DNA of 64,000 bases from Methylosarcina fibrata AML-C10 (GTDB lineage Bacteria > Pseudomonadota > Gammaproteobacteria > Methylococcales > Methylomonadaceae), in NCBI RefSeq assembly GCF_000372865.1, contig NZ_KB889965.1:4850500-4914499 (forward strand). The letters are read 5' to 3'. Within the stretch, counting starts at the first letter, position 1. Every line of letters begins with the position of its first letter. The notes under the pieces are model-generated. The model saw nothing but the letters and a program-made list of their open reading frames with translations, searched no databases and was not told where the DNA came from. Positions 1 to 8,727 of the stretch are shown piece after piece. The translations under genes were made by a program, and so were the position numbers.

Positions 1-1
1 C

Positions 2-106
2 AATATCGCAAGTAACGCGCCTGCCGGTTTGAGAGGGTTCTCCATTACCAATACCTCGAGCGGTCTCAAAGCATCGGCCGACCGCTCATTTAGTGTAACC
101 AATTAG
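2..106 (+). CDS. C-terminal end of an unidentified protein (partial)
   Basis: An open frame runs from the window edge to a TAG at 104-106, giving the last 34 residues of a protein whose start lies outside the window. The tail is rich in Ser, Ala, Asn and Thr, ends in SFSVTN, and has no recognisable domain. A strong terminator-like hairpin begins 17 nt after the stop, which supports a real plus-strand gene ending here. Composition would suit an extracellular or surface protein, but that is only an impression. Function unknown. Confidence 0.35.
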   Translation, partial: NIASNAPAGLRGFSITNTSSGLKASADRSFSVTN

Positions 107-122
107 TCATTCCTCTCGTGAC

Positions 123-200
123 GGCTGGCGGTATCTTAGCAGGCACTGTCGAGTAACTCCTCGACAGTGTATTGCGAGCATACCGCCAGCCTTTTTTTTA
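123..200 (+). terminator. Nested-stem rho-independent terminator
   Basis: An outer 12-bp stem pairs GGCTGGCGGTAT (123-134) with ATACCGCCAGCC (180-191). Inside it a second perfect 10-bp stem pairs CACTGTCGAG (144-153) with CTCGACAGTG (160-169). A run of eight T follows at 192-199. The T tract on the plus strand fits termination of the gene ending at 106. Two nested stems are more elaborate than a simple terminator. Confidence 0.8.
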
Positions 201-604
201 CATTACTTCGGCCTGAAGCGTAGCGGGGAAGATGTTAAAAGACTTCCGTAACCGTAAACCAACGGGCTTTCAAGGTAAGATAAAAACAGTGTTCAAAAAG
301 GCCTTCAATGGCCTTGTCTCATTGTTGATTCTTTCGATTCAGACAATAGCGGCCGATCTCCCGAGTTTCCTTGTTTTTTAGCCGACGTTCGGACTAATTC
401 ATCCCGCCGTATCAATTAACTCGACTTCATTGAACCGAGCGACAGCCGACGGAAGCCGATCCTTTGTTTTTGAATGAGAATTTTTTAAATGCTTGCCCTG
501 GATGCTTGAACAAATTACGGTCGAGTTTCTTTCCTATAATCGATCATTTCGAGCGTGGAACAATTAGCGAAGAGAATACCGGAGCTGATTATAATGAGGC
601 TTTA
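201..604. other. Stretch without a supported gene
   Basis: After the terminator no reading frame with convincing protein-like content is seen. A plus-strand frame at 464-757 exists, but it lies largely antisense to the better-supported minus-strand gene at 605-877. No tRNA, repeat or clear promoter was recognised. Confidence 0.4.
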
Positions 605-877
605 TTAACGCTGTTGCCTCCAGCGAAAATAGGTTTTTCCGTTGTCGCAAACCCAGCTTGCTCGCTGCGTGCCGGTTTTAGTCGTGCGCAACTGGCAATG
701 ATGCTCGGCCTTGAACTCTTCCCAATGCTCGTCATCGAAGTCCACTCTGAGATATAAACTGGATAAAATGACCACCAGCAGTGCAAAAAAAAGAATGAAA
801 AAGGTATCAATCGGATTTTCTTGAGTAAATTGACTGATTTTCGATATCAACTTTTTAAAAATCATGACGTTAACCAT
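605..877 (-). CDS. Small single-pass membrane protein with a Cys-containing C-terminal domain, unknown function
   Basis: A 90-residue protein. Residues about 24-43 form one hydrophobic segment (FFILFFALLVVILSSLYL), so the protein is probably anchored in the inner membrane. The soluble part has two cysteines, one after EHH and one in WVCDNGKTYFRW; a Trp-x-Cys-Asp-Gly-x-x-Tyr pattern of this sort looks like a small conserved fold. No clear Shine-Dalgarno sequence precedes the ATG at 877; an in-frame ATG at 865 is an alternative. The opposite-strand frame (464-757) has no comparable features, so this strand was preferred. Not recognised as a named family. Confidence 0.45.
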   Translation of the reverse strand: MVNVMIFKKLISKISQFTQENPIDTFFILFFALLVVILSSLYLRVDFDDEHWEEFKAEHHCQLRTTKTGTQRASWVCDNGKTYFRWRQQR

Positions 878-1309
878 AAATAATGGAATTTTAAATATAC
901 ACCGGTTTCAGATGCGGGCCAATCGATGTTTCTTTACTTTAGGAGAGACAAGAATTATTGCCGAATTTGACCGAGTCCTCCTGTAGAGTTCCTTGCTTTG
1001 ATCTTTAAAAATAAAACGCCTGGAGATTTTCCGGCGTTTGATGGTAGTTCTGATAATATTTTAAAGATGTGAGAAAAGCCAAGATAGGGTTGAATAGAGG
1101 ATGATAATGAATAAAGAAGAAATTGGGTAGGCGCATCTTATCATCTTTGTATCGATGGATTATTTTCCATAATTTCGTTAGGGCTATTGAGGAAAAACCG
1201 ATAAACGTTTTATATTAGTATTGAAGAGCCGTCTCCGGCAGCAACGGTGGAGCAACTTGCCGGGCTATGAAGACGGCATGATCTGAATCCGGAGTACTAC
1301 GAGGACATT
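878..1309. other. Intergenic stretch with one small inverted repeat
   Basis: No supported gene. A perfect 7-bp inverted repeat AAACGCC/GGCGTTT lies at 1014-1020 and 1033-1039. Read on the minus strand it is followed by TTATTTTT, so it could be a weak minus-strand terminator, although no minus-strand gene ends here. The macro-domain gene starts at 1310, preceded by GAGGACATT. Confidence 0.4.
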
Positions 1310-1810
1310 ATGATTTACAAAGTCGAAGGCGATATTCTGTTGAGCAAAGCCCATGCGATAGCGCACGGAGTAGGAATTAACGATCCGATGGATAAAGGCT
1401 TGTCGCTGGAACTCCAAAAAAAATATCCCTCCTTGCCGAAGGATTTTCACCGATGGTGTCACCAGCATAACACCAAGCCCGGAGAGGCCTGGCTATGGAA
1501 CGGCCCTGACCACGTGCATATCATGAATCTGATTACCCAGGAAGGGATGGGCAGCGTCGAGAATCCTCACGGGAAGGCGACGCTCAGCAATGTGAAGCAT
1601 GCCTTGAACGCCTGCCTGAAAATCATCGCAACGGAGAAAATCACCTCGATTGCCTTGCCGAGACTGGCTACCGGGGTAGGCGATCTGGACTGGGACGACG
1701 TGCTGCCCATCATGGAAAATCATTTAAGCGGGCTCGATATCCCTGTCTATATCTACGCCGTGTATCGTCCCGGCCAACAGGCGCATGAACCGGGGCTGCC
1801 TTCCCTTTAA
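1310..1810 (+). CDS. Macro-domain protein (ADP-ribose-binding fold)
   Basis: A 166-residue protein that is essentially one macro domain, a cytoplasmic fold that binds or hydrolyses ADP-ribose derivatives. Visible hallmarks are the N-terminal VEGDILLSKAHAIAHGVGIN, where the GDI strand precedes the ligand-binding loop, and the distal IALPRLATGVGDLDWDDV, which matches the glycine-rich phosphate-binding loop region. GAGGA lies 4-8 nt before the ATG. The gene stands alone between unrelated genes. Macro domains act in ADP-ribose metabolism or reverse ADP-ribosylation; no ADP-ribosyltransferase partner of a DarT/DarG pair is visible here, so the substrate is open. Confidence 0.8.
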   Translation: MIYKVEGDILLSKAHAIAHGVGINDPMDKGLSLELQKKYPSLPKDFHRWCHQHNTKPGEAWLWNGPDHVHIMNLITQEGMGSVENPHGKATLSNVKHALNACLKIIATEKITSIALPRLATGVGDLDWDDVLPIMENHLSGLDIPVYIYAVYRPGQQAHEPGLPSL

Positions 1811-2081
1811 TATTGAGCACTTTTATTTTAGAGGCCATCAGCGGGCAACGGAAACGGCTGAAACGCAAACACCGTTTCGGAGAAAGGCATGGGTCGATGG
1901 CGTGCAATAATAGTGACTCCTGAACTTTAACACTGAAAAAACAATCTTTTAAATTAATCTCTTGTTTTCAAGAATGGGCAGCAGTCTACGCTGCCGTCAG
2001 CGTGGATTTTCACAGACGATGCCGTGAAAAAGACATTTTAGAAGCCATCCGGGCCTCCATTTTTATGGGAAGGGGATTGCG

Positions 2082-3443
2082 ATGTTAAGAGAAACAGATT
2101 CTGGAAGCACTTCGGCTACGGACTCCGGCTCCCCGTATTTCGGCTTTCTTTCGAACGGGAATCCTTATCTGACGCGTTTTCTCGGTTGGATGCGCACTCT
2201 GGTCCGTGAAATGACCGAAGGAGAACTGAATACTCGAGCAATGGCTCTGGTTTATACCACGCTGCTTTCCCTGGTGCCGCTTCTCGCCGTCAGTTTTTCG
2301 GTCTCCAAGGCTTTCGGATTTCACAACGCGCTCAGACCTTTCCTGGTGGAAGTTCTGGCTCCATTGGGAGAAAAAGGGCTGGATTTAACCGACAAAATTG
2401 TCGGGTTTGTCGAAAACGTACAGGTCGGGGTGCTGGGCTCGGTAGGCATCGTGTTTTTGATCTACTCGGCGGTGTCTTTGCTGGAAATCATCAAGGACAG
2501 TTTCAATCGGATTTGGAGAACAAGAGAGACCAGAACGTGGCTGCACCGCGTCAGCAATTATTTGAGCGTTCTCTTGATCGGGCCGGTTCTGGTATTTTCG
2601 GCGTTGGGCATTATGGCTTCCATGGAGACCAACGAATGGATTCAGCAAATCATCACAGTAAAGCCGCTAGGCACGCTGTACTACCTGCTCGGCGTGTTCA
2701 TTCCCTACGCCTTGATCGTGTTCGCATTTACCTTTGTCTACATGTTCATGCCCAGCACGGACGTCCGGTTCACCTCGGCCTTGATCGGAGGCGTACTCGG
2801 GGGGCTGGGCTGGAAAATCGCAGGTTGGGTATTCGCCACCTTTGTGACCGAATCCGAAAATTACAACGCGATTTATTCGGGCTTCGCCATCGTCATACTT
2901 TTTATGTTCTGGCTCTACGTCAGTTGGCTTACTCTGCTGATAGGAGGCGTTATCTCGTTTTATCACCAGCACTCGGGTTATCTTCGATTTGGCGGACAAG
3001 CTCCGGAATTGAGCCATCAACAACAGGAATACATGGGATTCTATCTGATGTACCTGATCGGGAAGGCTTACTACGAAGGCAAAACGGCCTGGAGCGTGAA
3101 TGCTCTGGCAGAGGCCCTGGCTTTGCCTGTGGAGATTGTGCTGAAGTCCCTGACAAGACTGGAACAAAACGGGCTATTGGTGGCTCTGCATTCCGAGCCG
3201 GAGTCTTTTCTCCCGGCGCGGGCTCTTGAGACCCTTCGCCTTCAGGAAATTTATCAGGCGATGCGGGAGCCGAAGGGAAGTCATGAGAAGATGACGGGAA
3301 ATATCCAATTTCCCGGCAAGGTCAGGGAGTTATTGGTCAAGATGGAACAGTCGGCCTGTGCTATTCTGGACGATCTCACCTTGCGCGATTGGGTGCTTGA
3401 TCACCGGGCATCATCTTCTCAAAAGAATGAACAAGCCGGTTGA
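2082..3443 (+). CDS. YihY/UPF0761-family inner-membrane protein with a C-terminal winged-helix-like domain
   Basis: A 453-residue membrane protein of the YihY family, historically mislabelled ribonuclease BN. The first ~300 residues have about six hydrophobic segments (for example near ALVYTTLLSLVPLLAVSFSV and VGIVFLIYSAVSLLEIIKDS) and family motifs such as FNRIWR. E. coli YihY is about 290 residues. The extra ~130 residues here (about 315-445) contain helix-rich sequence such as ALAEALALPVEIVLKSLTRL that resembles a winged-helix regulator, an extension known in longer family members. Function of the family is not established. A GGGAAGGGG run sits upstream of the ATG. Confidence 0.85.
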   Translation: MLRETDSGSTSATDSGSPYFGFLSNGNPYLTRFLGWMRTLVREMTEGELNTRAMALVYTTLLSLVPLLAVSFSVSKAFGFHNALRPFLVEVLAPLGEKGLDLTDKIVGFVENVQVGVLGSVGIVFLIYSAVSLLEIIKDSFNRIWRTRETRTWLHRVSNYLSVLLIGPVLVFSALGIMASMETNEWIQQIITVKPLGTLYYLLGVFIPYALIVFAFTFVYMFMPSTDVRFTSALIGGVLGGLGWKIAGWVFATFVTESENYNAIYSGFAIVILFMFWLYVSWLTLLIGGVISFYHQHSGYLRFGGQAPELSHQQQEYMGFYLMYLIGKAYYEGKTAWSVNALAEALALPVEIVLKSLTRLEQNGLLVALHSEPESFLPARALETLRLQEIYQAMREPKGSHEKMTGNIQFPGKVRELLVKMEQSACAILDDLTLRDWVLDHRASSSQKNEQAG

Positions 3444-3543
3444 AAACAGGTTTGGGAAATTTTTTAAGATGTCCGGAGGTTAACTCTTTTCGTACTTCCG
3501 GATGAACGATTGAACTGATCGGCTACGACCACCCTGGCGGGTC

Positions 3544-3966
3544 TCAAACCGTAATCAACATTTTTTGACGATGCAGCCGGGCTATCAATTTCGAGACCAG
3601 GCGCCTCGAAATCCAGGCTTCTCCGTCGGTTATGACTTTAATCAGTTTATTGATGAATTTTTCCACCTCTTCGGTTTGAAGATAACCTTTGGTGCCGACC
3701 GCCAAATAATTCAGAATTTCATCATCGCTGAGTTTGGGCGCGATGAGAACAATTTTGCTTTGTAAACTGGCTCTGAACAGTAAGGCAACCAGCTCCATGG
3801 TGGCCGATTTGTGAATATTGTAATTAACGATGATAATGGAGGGCTTTAAACTTTCGACGGCATTCAAGGCGCGAATTTCATTTTCATAAACGGTTACCGC
3901 GGCTTTGTCCGGATTTATAAAGCGAGCTATGGTATTTTCATTATCGATTACAAAAACGTCTATCAT
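3544..3966 (-). CDS. Degenerate response-regulator receiver protein without output domain
   Basis: A 140-residue protein that follows the receiver-domain fold (FVIDNE start, GTKGYL near the end). The phosphorylation chemistry is missing: the acceptor Asp position is Asn48 (IIIVNYN), the Thr/Ser switch position is Ile/Ala (VLIAP) and the conserved Lys position is Gln97. After the receiver comes DGEAWISRRLVSKLIARL, which in NarL-type regulators links to a LuxR-type helix-turn-helix. Here the protein stops 7 residues later and no such domain follows. It is therefore either a phosphorylation-independent regulator or a stub of a once longer gene. It stands alone and is read toward the end of the YihY-like gene. 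Confidence 0.7.
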   Translation of the reverse strand: MIDVFVIDNENTIARFINPDKAAVTVYENEIRALNAVESLKPSIIIVNYNIHKSATMELVALLFRASLQSKIVLIAPKLSDDEILNYLAVGTKGYLQTEEVEKFINKLIKVITDGEAWISRRLVSKLIARLHRQKMLITV

Positions 3967-4340
3967 GTCGGTATCTTAAGTCAGGTGACCAAACCTCGTG
4001 TGAGCTAGTTTACACATTTTTTTGCGTTTGTGAATTGTACTAAAGTATTAGCAGGCTTTCGTTTCTCGGAAAAATCTTCCATATACTCATTTTTCTCGAA
4101 CAACTGTTGTGATAATCTTTGCCTGTGAACCATGGATTCGACTTGCGGATCTGGCGCTCAAAATCATGTGCTCAAGCCGGAATGGATGGGCCGGACTCTT
4201 CTCAGACAAACTTAAGTTGTTGAATTCCGCTGGCTTGGAAAGCGAAGTCTCTCGTTTCATTAAATTATACAGGACCCCTCTAAACAGAGTAAAAGTATAG
4301 TTGTCCGTTGCCGTAGGGATTTTGAGAAACATCGAACAAA
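3967..4340. other. Intergenic stretch, nothing recognised
   Basis: Lies between the 3' end of queC and the start of the receiver protein. Overlapping short frames occur on both strands (for example minus 4087-4344), but none has a recognisable domain or a convincing ribosome-binding site. No repeat or terminator was found. Confidence 0.4.
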
Positions 4341-5015
4341 TCAATTTTGATAGCGTGTCGGGTCTTCAATCCCGGCTGCGGCAAAACCGGCTTTCCTCAA
4401 ACGGCAGGCATCGCACAAGCCGCAGGCACGGCCTTCTTCATCGGCCGAATAACAGGATACCGTCTCTTTGTAATCGACGCCAAGTGAGGCGCCTTTCCGG
4501 ATTATTTCGGCCTTGCTCAACGTAATCAGCGGCGTATGGATCGTGACGTGTTCACCTTCGGCGCCGGCTTTGGTCGCCAGATCGGCAAGCCGCTGAAAGG
4601 CCTGAATGAATTCGGGCCGGCAATCGGGATAGCCGGAATAATCGACCGCATTCACCCCGATAAAAATGTCGCGAGCCTGTAAAACCTCCGCCCATCCCAG
4701 AGCAAAAGACAGAAAAATCGTATTTCTGGCCGGAACATAGGTGGCAGGAATGCCGTCCTGGGGGGAGGTGGGGACCGCGATCGTCTCGTCGGTCAGCGCC
4801 GATCCTCCGATCGAATCGAGGCCGAGATGGATGATTTTATGTTCCGCCACTTGATAAGCGGCCGCTATTTTCCGGGCGGCAATCAGTTCGGCGTTGTGCC
4901 GTTGTCCGTAATTGAAACTGAGCGCATGGCACAGATAGCCCTGACTTTTGGCCAGCGCGAGCGTGGTGATGGAGTCCAGTCCTCCCGATAGAAGGATGAC
5001 GGCTTTTTTGGGCAT
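4341..5015 (-). CDS. queC: 7-cyano-7-deazaguanine synthase QueC
   Basis: Converts 7-carboxy-7-deazaguanine to preQ0 with ATP and ammonia in the cytoplasm, a step of queuosine biosynthesis. The N-terminal SGGLDS is the PP-loop ATP-binding motif of this adenylating family. The C-terminus holds a four-cysteine zinc site ([17 protein letters not shown]). The chosen ATG at 5015 gives 224 residues beginning [15 protein letters not shown], close to the ~230 of E. coli QueC, and lies 10 nt after the queE stop. An in-frame ATG at 5042 would overlap queE by 17 nt and is possible. It follows queE directly, so substrate supply and use are coupled in one transcript. Confidence 0.93.
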   Translation of the reverse strand: MPKKAVILLSGGLDSITTLALAKSQGYLCHALSFNYGQRHNAELIAARKIAAAYQVAEHKIIHLGLDSIGGSALTDETIAVPTSPQDGIPATYVPARNTIFLSFALGWAEVLQARDIFIGVNAVDYSGYPDCRPEFIQAFQRLADLATKAGAEGEHVTIHTPLITLSKAEIIRKGASLGVDYKETVSCYSADEEGRACGLCDACRLRKAGFAAAGIEDPTRYQN

Positions 5016-5025
5016 CGGTAGTGGG

Positions 5026-5667
5026 TTATCTGCCTCGGGCATCGTTCCAGAGAATTTTGTGCAGTTGTATTTGAAAGCGGACGGGCAAGCGGTCCTTAAG
5101 AATTTTTTCCGCAAGCCGGGTTGGATTTTGTTGCCCCATGACCGGAGAGAACAATATCTGGCAACGCTCTGGCAGTTGGTATGCGGTTAATGTGGCTTTC
5201 GACCAGTCGTAATCTTCATCGTTGCCGATAACGAATTTCACCTGATCTCTGGGCGTGAGATGGTCGATGTTCCGGTATAAATTCCTGCTCAATTCGCCCG
5301 AACTCGGCGTTTTAAGATCCATGACCTTGATCACGCGCGGATCGACCTTGGCGACGTCCATGGCACCGCTGGTTTCCAGAGAAACGCGATAGCCTTCCTT
5401 CAGCAGTTCGTTCATCAAGTCGATGCAGGACGGCTGCGCCAGGGGCTCGCCGCCGGTCACGGTGACGTACGGAGTGCCGTAATGTTTTACTTCATCCAGA
5501 ATCGCCGCGATCGGCATTTTCTTGCCGCCGGTAAATGCGTACTCGGTATCGCAATAAACGCATCGCAAAGGGCAGCCGGTCAGGCGGATAAATACGGTAG
5601 GAAGTCCTACCGTATCCGATTCACCCTGGAGCGAATGGAAAATTTCGGTAATACGAAGAGAGCTCAC
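5026..5667 (-). CDS. queE: 7-carboxy-7-deazaguanine synthase QueE (radical SAM)
   Basis: Radical SAM enzyme that contracts the ring of 6-carboxy-tetrahydropterin to 7-carboxy-7-deazaguanine, the substrate of QueC. The 213-residue protein starts with [18 protein letters not shown], which is characteristic of QueE, followed by the iron-sulfur cluster motif [10 protein letters not shown] (C-x3-C-x2-C) and the glycine-rich [10 protein letters not shown]. Length is normal for the family. It sits 2 nt after cpoB and 10 nt before queC on the minus strand, so it is probably carried on the tol-pal transcript. Confidence 0.95.
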   Translation of the reverse strand: MSSLRITEIFHSLQGESDTVGLPTVFIRLTGCPLRCVYCDTEYAFTGGKKMPIAAILDEVKHYGTPYVTVTGGEPLAQPSCIDLMNELLKEGYRVSLETSGAMDVAKVDPRVIKVMDLKTPSSGELSRNLYRNIDHLTPRDQVKFVIGNDEDYDWSKATLTAYQLPERCQILFSPVMGQQNPTRLAEKILKDRLPVRFQIQLHKILWNDARGR

Positions 5668-5669
5668 GA

Positions 5670-6566
5670 TCAGGGCTTGGCGTCCTTGACCAGCAGCAGC
5701 TTTTTGGAAGCCAGGCGAGCCGCAGCCGTATTAGGATAATTCGCCGTCACCTGGGTCAGATACTCGCGTGCCTTAGCCATGTTGTTCAAGTCGAATTCGA
5801 CGTAGCCGAGCTTGAGCAAGGCGTCCGGGACTTTGGCGCTGTCGGGATAGTTCTCGATCACCTTGTGGAACGCCTTGCGCGCGGAATCGGCATCCTGATT
5901 GACCCGATGGGCTTCTCCGAGCCAGTATTGGGCATTGCCCGCCAGTTGGCTCGACGGATGGTTGTTTAAAAAGGCGTTGAAGACCTCGATCGATTGCTTG
6001 GTTCGGCCGTTGCGCAGCGCATCGTAGGCCTCACGATATTCCTGATTTTCATTCTCGGGGACGGCCGGCGCCTGGGCCGGTGCAGGAGCGGCCGGAGCCT
6101 GAGCTTTATCGGCCGCTTGCCCTCCGGATTCGGCCGGCTGCGCTTCGGCGGCCGGCGCTTCTTCCGGAGAGTCCTTATTTTCCGACGCCGGCGGATTGTC
6201 CTCTGCGCTTTCCGATGTCGCCGGATTTTCTGCGTCGGCAGAAGGGGCGCCTTCCAGTTTGTTTTCGACGTTCTGCATGCGTTCGTCAAAATCGGAATAC
6301 ATCGTGCTCAGGCGTTTTTTCAGCTCGGCGTTTTGATAAGCCTGCTCTTCAACCTTGCCGGTCAGGGTTTGCACTTCACTTTGCAACTGCTCCAGTCGGT
6401 TCAGGATTTCATACATCGTATTGCTTGGAGCGGTTTTTGGGGCATTGGCTGCCGCAGGTGCCTGCTGGGGATAGCCTCCCGCCGTATTGACGACCGGAGG
6501 CAATGCATGCGACGGCATCGAAAAGCCGCCAGCCGCGAATACTAGCAGAAGAGAGTAGGGCTTCAT
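5670..6566 (-). CDS. cpoB: Tol-Pal system protein CpoB (YbgF)
   Basis: Periplasmic protein of the Tol-Pal system that in E. coli links outer-membrane constriction to peptidoglycan synthesis. The 298-residue protein has an N-terminal signal peptide (cleavage likely near SHALP) and a coiled-coil trimerisation segment at about 45-95 (MYEILNRLEQLQSEVQTL). A long Ala/Pro/Glu-rich linker follows at about 100-170, then C-terminal TPR repeats from about 175 (YREAYDALRNGRTKQSIEVF, LAGNAQYWLGEAHR, KVPDALLKLGYVEFD). The linker is longer and lower in complexity than usual. It abuts pal (start 6566, pal stop at 6567), the standard gene order. Confidence 0.93.
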   Translation of the reverse strand: MKPYSLLLVFAAGGFSMPSHALPPVVNTAGGYPQQAPAAANAPKTAPSNTMYEILNRLEQLQSEVQTLTGKVEEQAYQNAELKKRLSTMYSDFDERMQNVENKLEGAPSADAENPATSESAEDNPPASENKDSPEEAPAAEAQPAESGGQAADKAQAPAAPAPAQAPAVPENENQEYREAYDALRNGRTKQSIEVFNAFLNNHPSSQLAGNAQYWLGEAHRVNQDADSARKAFHKVIENYPDSAKVPDALLKLGYVEFDLNNMAKAREYLTQVTANYPNTAAARLASKKLLLVKDAKP

Positions 6567-7157
6567 TTACTTGTATACCAATTCGGCGCGGCGATTGAGT
6601 TCCCACGAGGCTTCATCGCTGCCGAAAGCGGCGGGTTTTTCTTCGCCGTAGCTGACGATGTCGATCTGGCTGTCGGACACACCCTGGGATTTCATCATGT
6701 TGGCGACGGCCTTGGCGCGTTGTTCGCCGAGAGCAATGTTGTATTCGCGCGAACCTCGCTCGTCACAATGACCTTCCACGCTGATGCGCTGGTTGGGATT
6801 GGCGGCCAGGTATTGGGAATGAGCATTGATCACCGGTATGAAATCGGGTTGAACCTGACTGCTGTCGAGCATGAAATAAATGGTCTGCTTCGACAGAGGG
6901 TTGTTCGGATCGCTGAATTCAGGCCCCAATCCCCCTTTGCCGCCGTATTGGCCCGATCCGTAGGCGCCGCCGGCGCCGCCGAATTGGGAACCCGACATGC
7001 CGCCGGCGCCGTTCAGGCCGCTGGTCGAAGCGTCGTTGATGCCGCTTGCGCTCGTTTGAGTGCCGTCCGTCAAACTGGTATCGGCTGCGTCATCGCTGCA
7101 AGCCGACAAAAATACGGCACTGATCGCCAATACTAACAACGTTTTGTTTAATTGCAT
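6567..7157 (-). CDS. pal: Peptidoglycan-associated lipoprotein Pal
   Basis: Outer-membrane lipoprotein that binds peptidoglycan and TolB. The start at 7157 (MQLNKTLLVLAISA) is preceded by AGGA with 8-nt spacing; an ATG two codons upstream has spacing too short to be preferred. Signal peptide and lipobox FLSAC place lipidation at the Cys near residue 19. A Gly/Ser-rich linker follows. The OmpA-like domain in the C-terminal ~110 residues contains SVEGHCDERGSREYNIALGE and AKAVANMMKSQGV, the peptidoglycan-binding signature. Length 196 residues. It lies between tolB and cpoB. Confidence 0.95.
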   Translation of the reverse strand: MQLNKTLLVLAISAVFLSACSDDAADTSLTDGTQTSASGINDASTSGLNGAGGMSGSQFGGAGGAYGSGQYGGKGGLGPEFSDPNNPLSKQTIYFMLDSSQVQPDFIPVINAHSQYLAANPNQRISVEGHCDERGSREYNIALGEQRAKAVANMMKSQGVSDSQIDIVSYGEEKPAAFGSDEASWELNRRAELVYK

Positions 7158-7356
7158 TTTCATATTCCTAAAAAATAAGTTACTAATTTTACAAAATAAT
7201 TCAAATTCTGCCAATAATCCGGCAGGAAGATAAAACCGCCGGAAATGCACTGAGTTGTTTCCGTTCGCTTCGATTAAATGAAAGACCGCGATTCAATCTC
7301 GCTTTGTTTAAATCAGTCGAAACGAAACGGTAAGAAACTCTCGGCCCATTCCTGTA

Positions 7357-8640
7357 CTAGGGCGACCAGGCGGGTTCGCGCACGGCATTGCTGTCGAAAA
7401 TCAGTTTCTGCTGCATTTTGCCGTCAACGGACACTGCCGCCAGATAGCCGCCGCTGCCGCGCTGCGAAGCATAAAGAATCATGCTGCCGTTGGGCGCAAA
7501 GCTCGGCGATTCGTCGGTGGGGCCGCTGGTCAATACGTTGATGGAGCGGGTGGCCATGTCCATAACGGCAATGCGGTAATCATTGCCGTTGCCGTGCACC
7601 ATCGCGATGTATTTGCCGTCCGGCGAGAAACTGGCTCTGGCGTTATAATCGCCCGAAAAAGTCAGTCTTTTCTCCGATCCGCCCTGGCTGCCGGTGATGT
7701 ACAACTGGGGCTTGCCGCCCCGGTCCGAAGTGAAAACGATGCTGCCGCCGTCCGGAGACCAAGTGGGTTCGGTATCGATCGCATAGCTTCGAGTCAGTTT
7801 GGTTAACGAGCGCGTGATCAGATTCAGAACGTAAATGTCGGGGCTGCCGTCTTTCGACAAGGTCAACGCCAGTCGCGTGCCGTCGGGCGACCAGGCCGGG
7901 GCGCCGTTGATGCCCGGAAATTCCGCAACCCTTTCTCTCTGGCCCGTTGCCAGGGTTTGTATGTAAATGGCCGCCGATTTTCGCTCGAACGATACGTACG
8001 CCATCTTTCGTCCGTCCGGCGACCATGAAGGCGACATCAGCGGTTCGGTGGAGGTGGCGATCGTCTGAGGATTGAAACCATCGGCATCGGCCACCTGCAG
8101 CATATGAGTCCGATGTGCTCCCTGGCCGCTGCTGGTAATGTAGGCGATGCGGCCGCTGAAGACGCCTTTTTTGCCGATCAGTTTTTCGAAAATGAGATCG
8201 CTGATGTGATGTGCCGTCCGGCGCAGATCGGCCGCCGATGAACTCATGCGATAGCCCAGCAACTGAGAACCGTTATTGACATCCAGCAACTGGAACTGGA
8301 TATTGTATTGTCCTCCCGTCGGCGTCACCTGGCCTACGACCAGATAATTCTGGCCGATGGCTTTCCATTGGTCAAACTGGACCGCTTCCGCGCTACTGGG
8401 ACGGCTGGGCATGGATTGTTCGTTCAGAGTCCTGAAGTAGCCGCTGCGCCCTAAATCGGAGTTGACCACCTGGCTGATGGAGATCGGAGCCACGGCCGCT
8501 CCCTGCAGGGCGAAAGGAACCACGGCAATCGGCAAAGCGCTTTCGATGCCCTCGGTAATTTCTATGTCCATTTCGGCTTGCGCGCAGGGCAGGGCCATGC
8601 CCAGCCAGACCAGCCACACTATTCTTTTAAAAACACTCAC
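7357..8640 (-). CDS. tolB: Tol-Pal system periplasmic protein TolB
   Basis: Periplasmic beta-propeller that connects Pal with TolA. The GTG at 8640 was chosen because AGAGGTG lies just upstream and because it yields an immediate signal peptide ([22 protein letters not shown]). The frame could otherwise extend to an ATG at 8697 without a signal-like start. The 427-residue product matches E. coli TolB (430). Domains are an N-terminal alpha/beta domain (about 25-160) and then propeller blades with the repeated SPDG motif ([53 protein letters not shown]). It lies between tolA and pal. Confidence 0.95.
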   Translation of the reverse strand: MSVFKRIVWLVWLGMALPCAQAEMDIEITEGIESALPIAVVPFALQGAAVAPISISQVVNSDLGRSGYFRTLNEQSMPSRPSSAEAVQFDQWKAIGQNYLVVGQVTPTGGQYNIQFQLLDVNNGSQLLGYRMSSSAADLRRTAHHISDLIFEKLIGKKGVFSGRIAYITSSGQGAHRTHMLQVADADGFNPQTIATSTEPLMSPSWSPDGRKMAYVSFERKSAAIYIQTLATGQRERVAEFPGINGAPAWSPDGTRLALTLSKDGSPDIYVLNLITRSLTKLTRSYAIDTEPTWSPDGGSIVFTSDRGGKPQLYITGSQGGSEKRLTFSGDYNARASFSPDGKYIAMVHGNGNDYRIAVMDMATRSINVLTSGPTDESPSFAPNGSMILYASQRGSGGYLAAVSVDGKMQQKLIFDSNAVREPAWSP

Positions 8641-8727
8641 GTGCTCACCTCTTTCACTTAACAATACACCCTGATCTTCCTGTTCCTTTCGATTCAATTC
8701 ATGGGCGCTATCGATTAAAACAGAAAA

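Noticed and set aside
464..757. Plus-strand frame of 97 codons
   Set aside because: No domain or clear ribosome-binding site, and it overlaps the minus-strand frame at 605-877 that has a membrane helix and conserved-looking Cys/Trp motif.
4087..4344. Minus-strand frame of 85 codons upstream of the receiver gene and overlapping the queC end
   Set aside because: No recognisable features; composition not protein-like.
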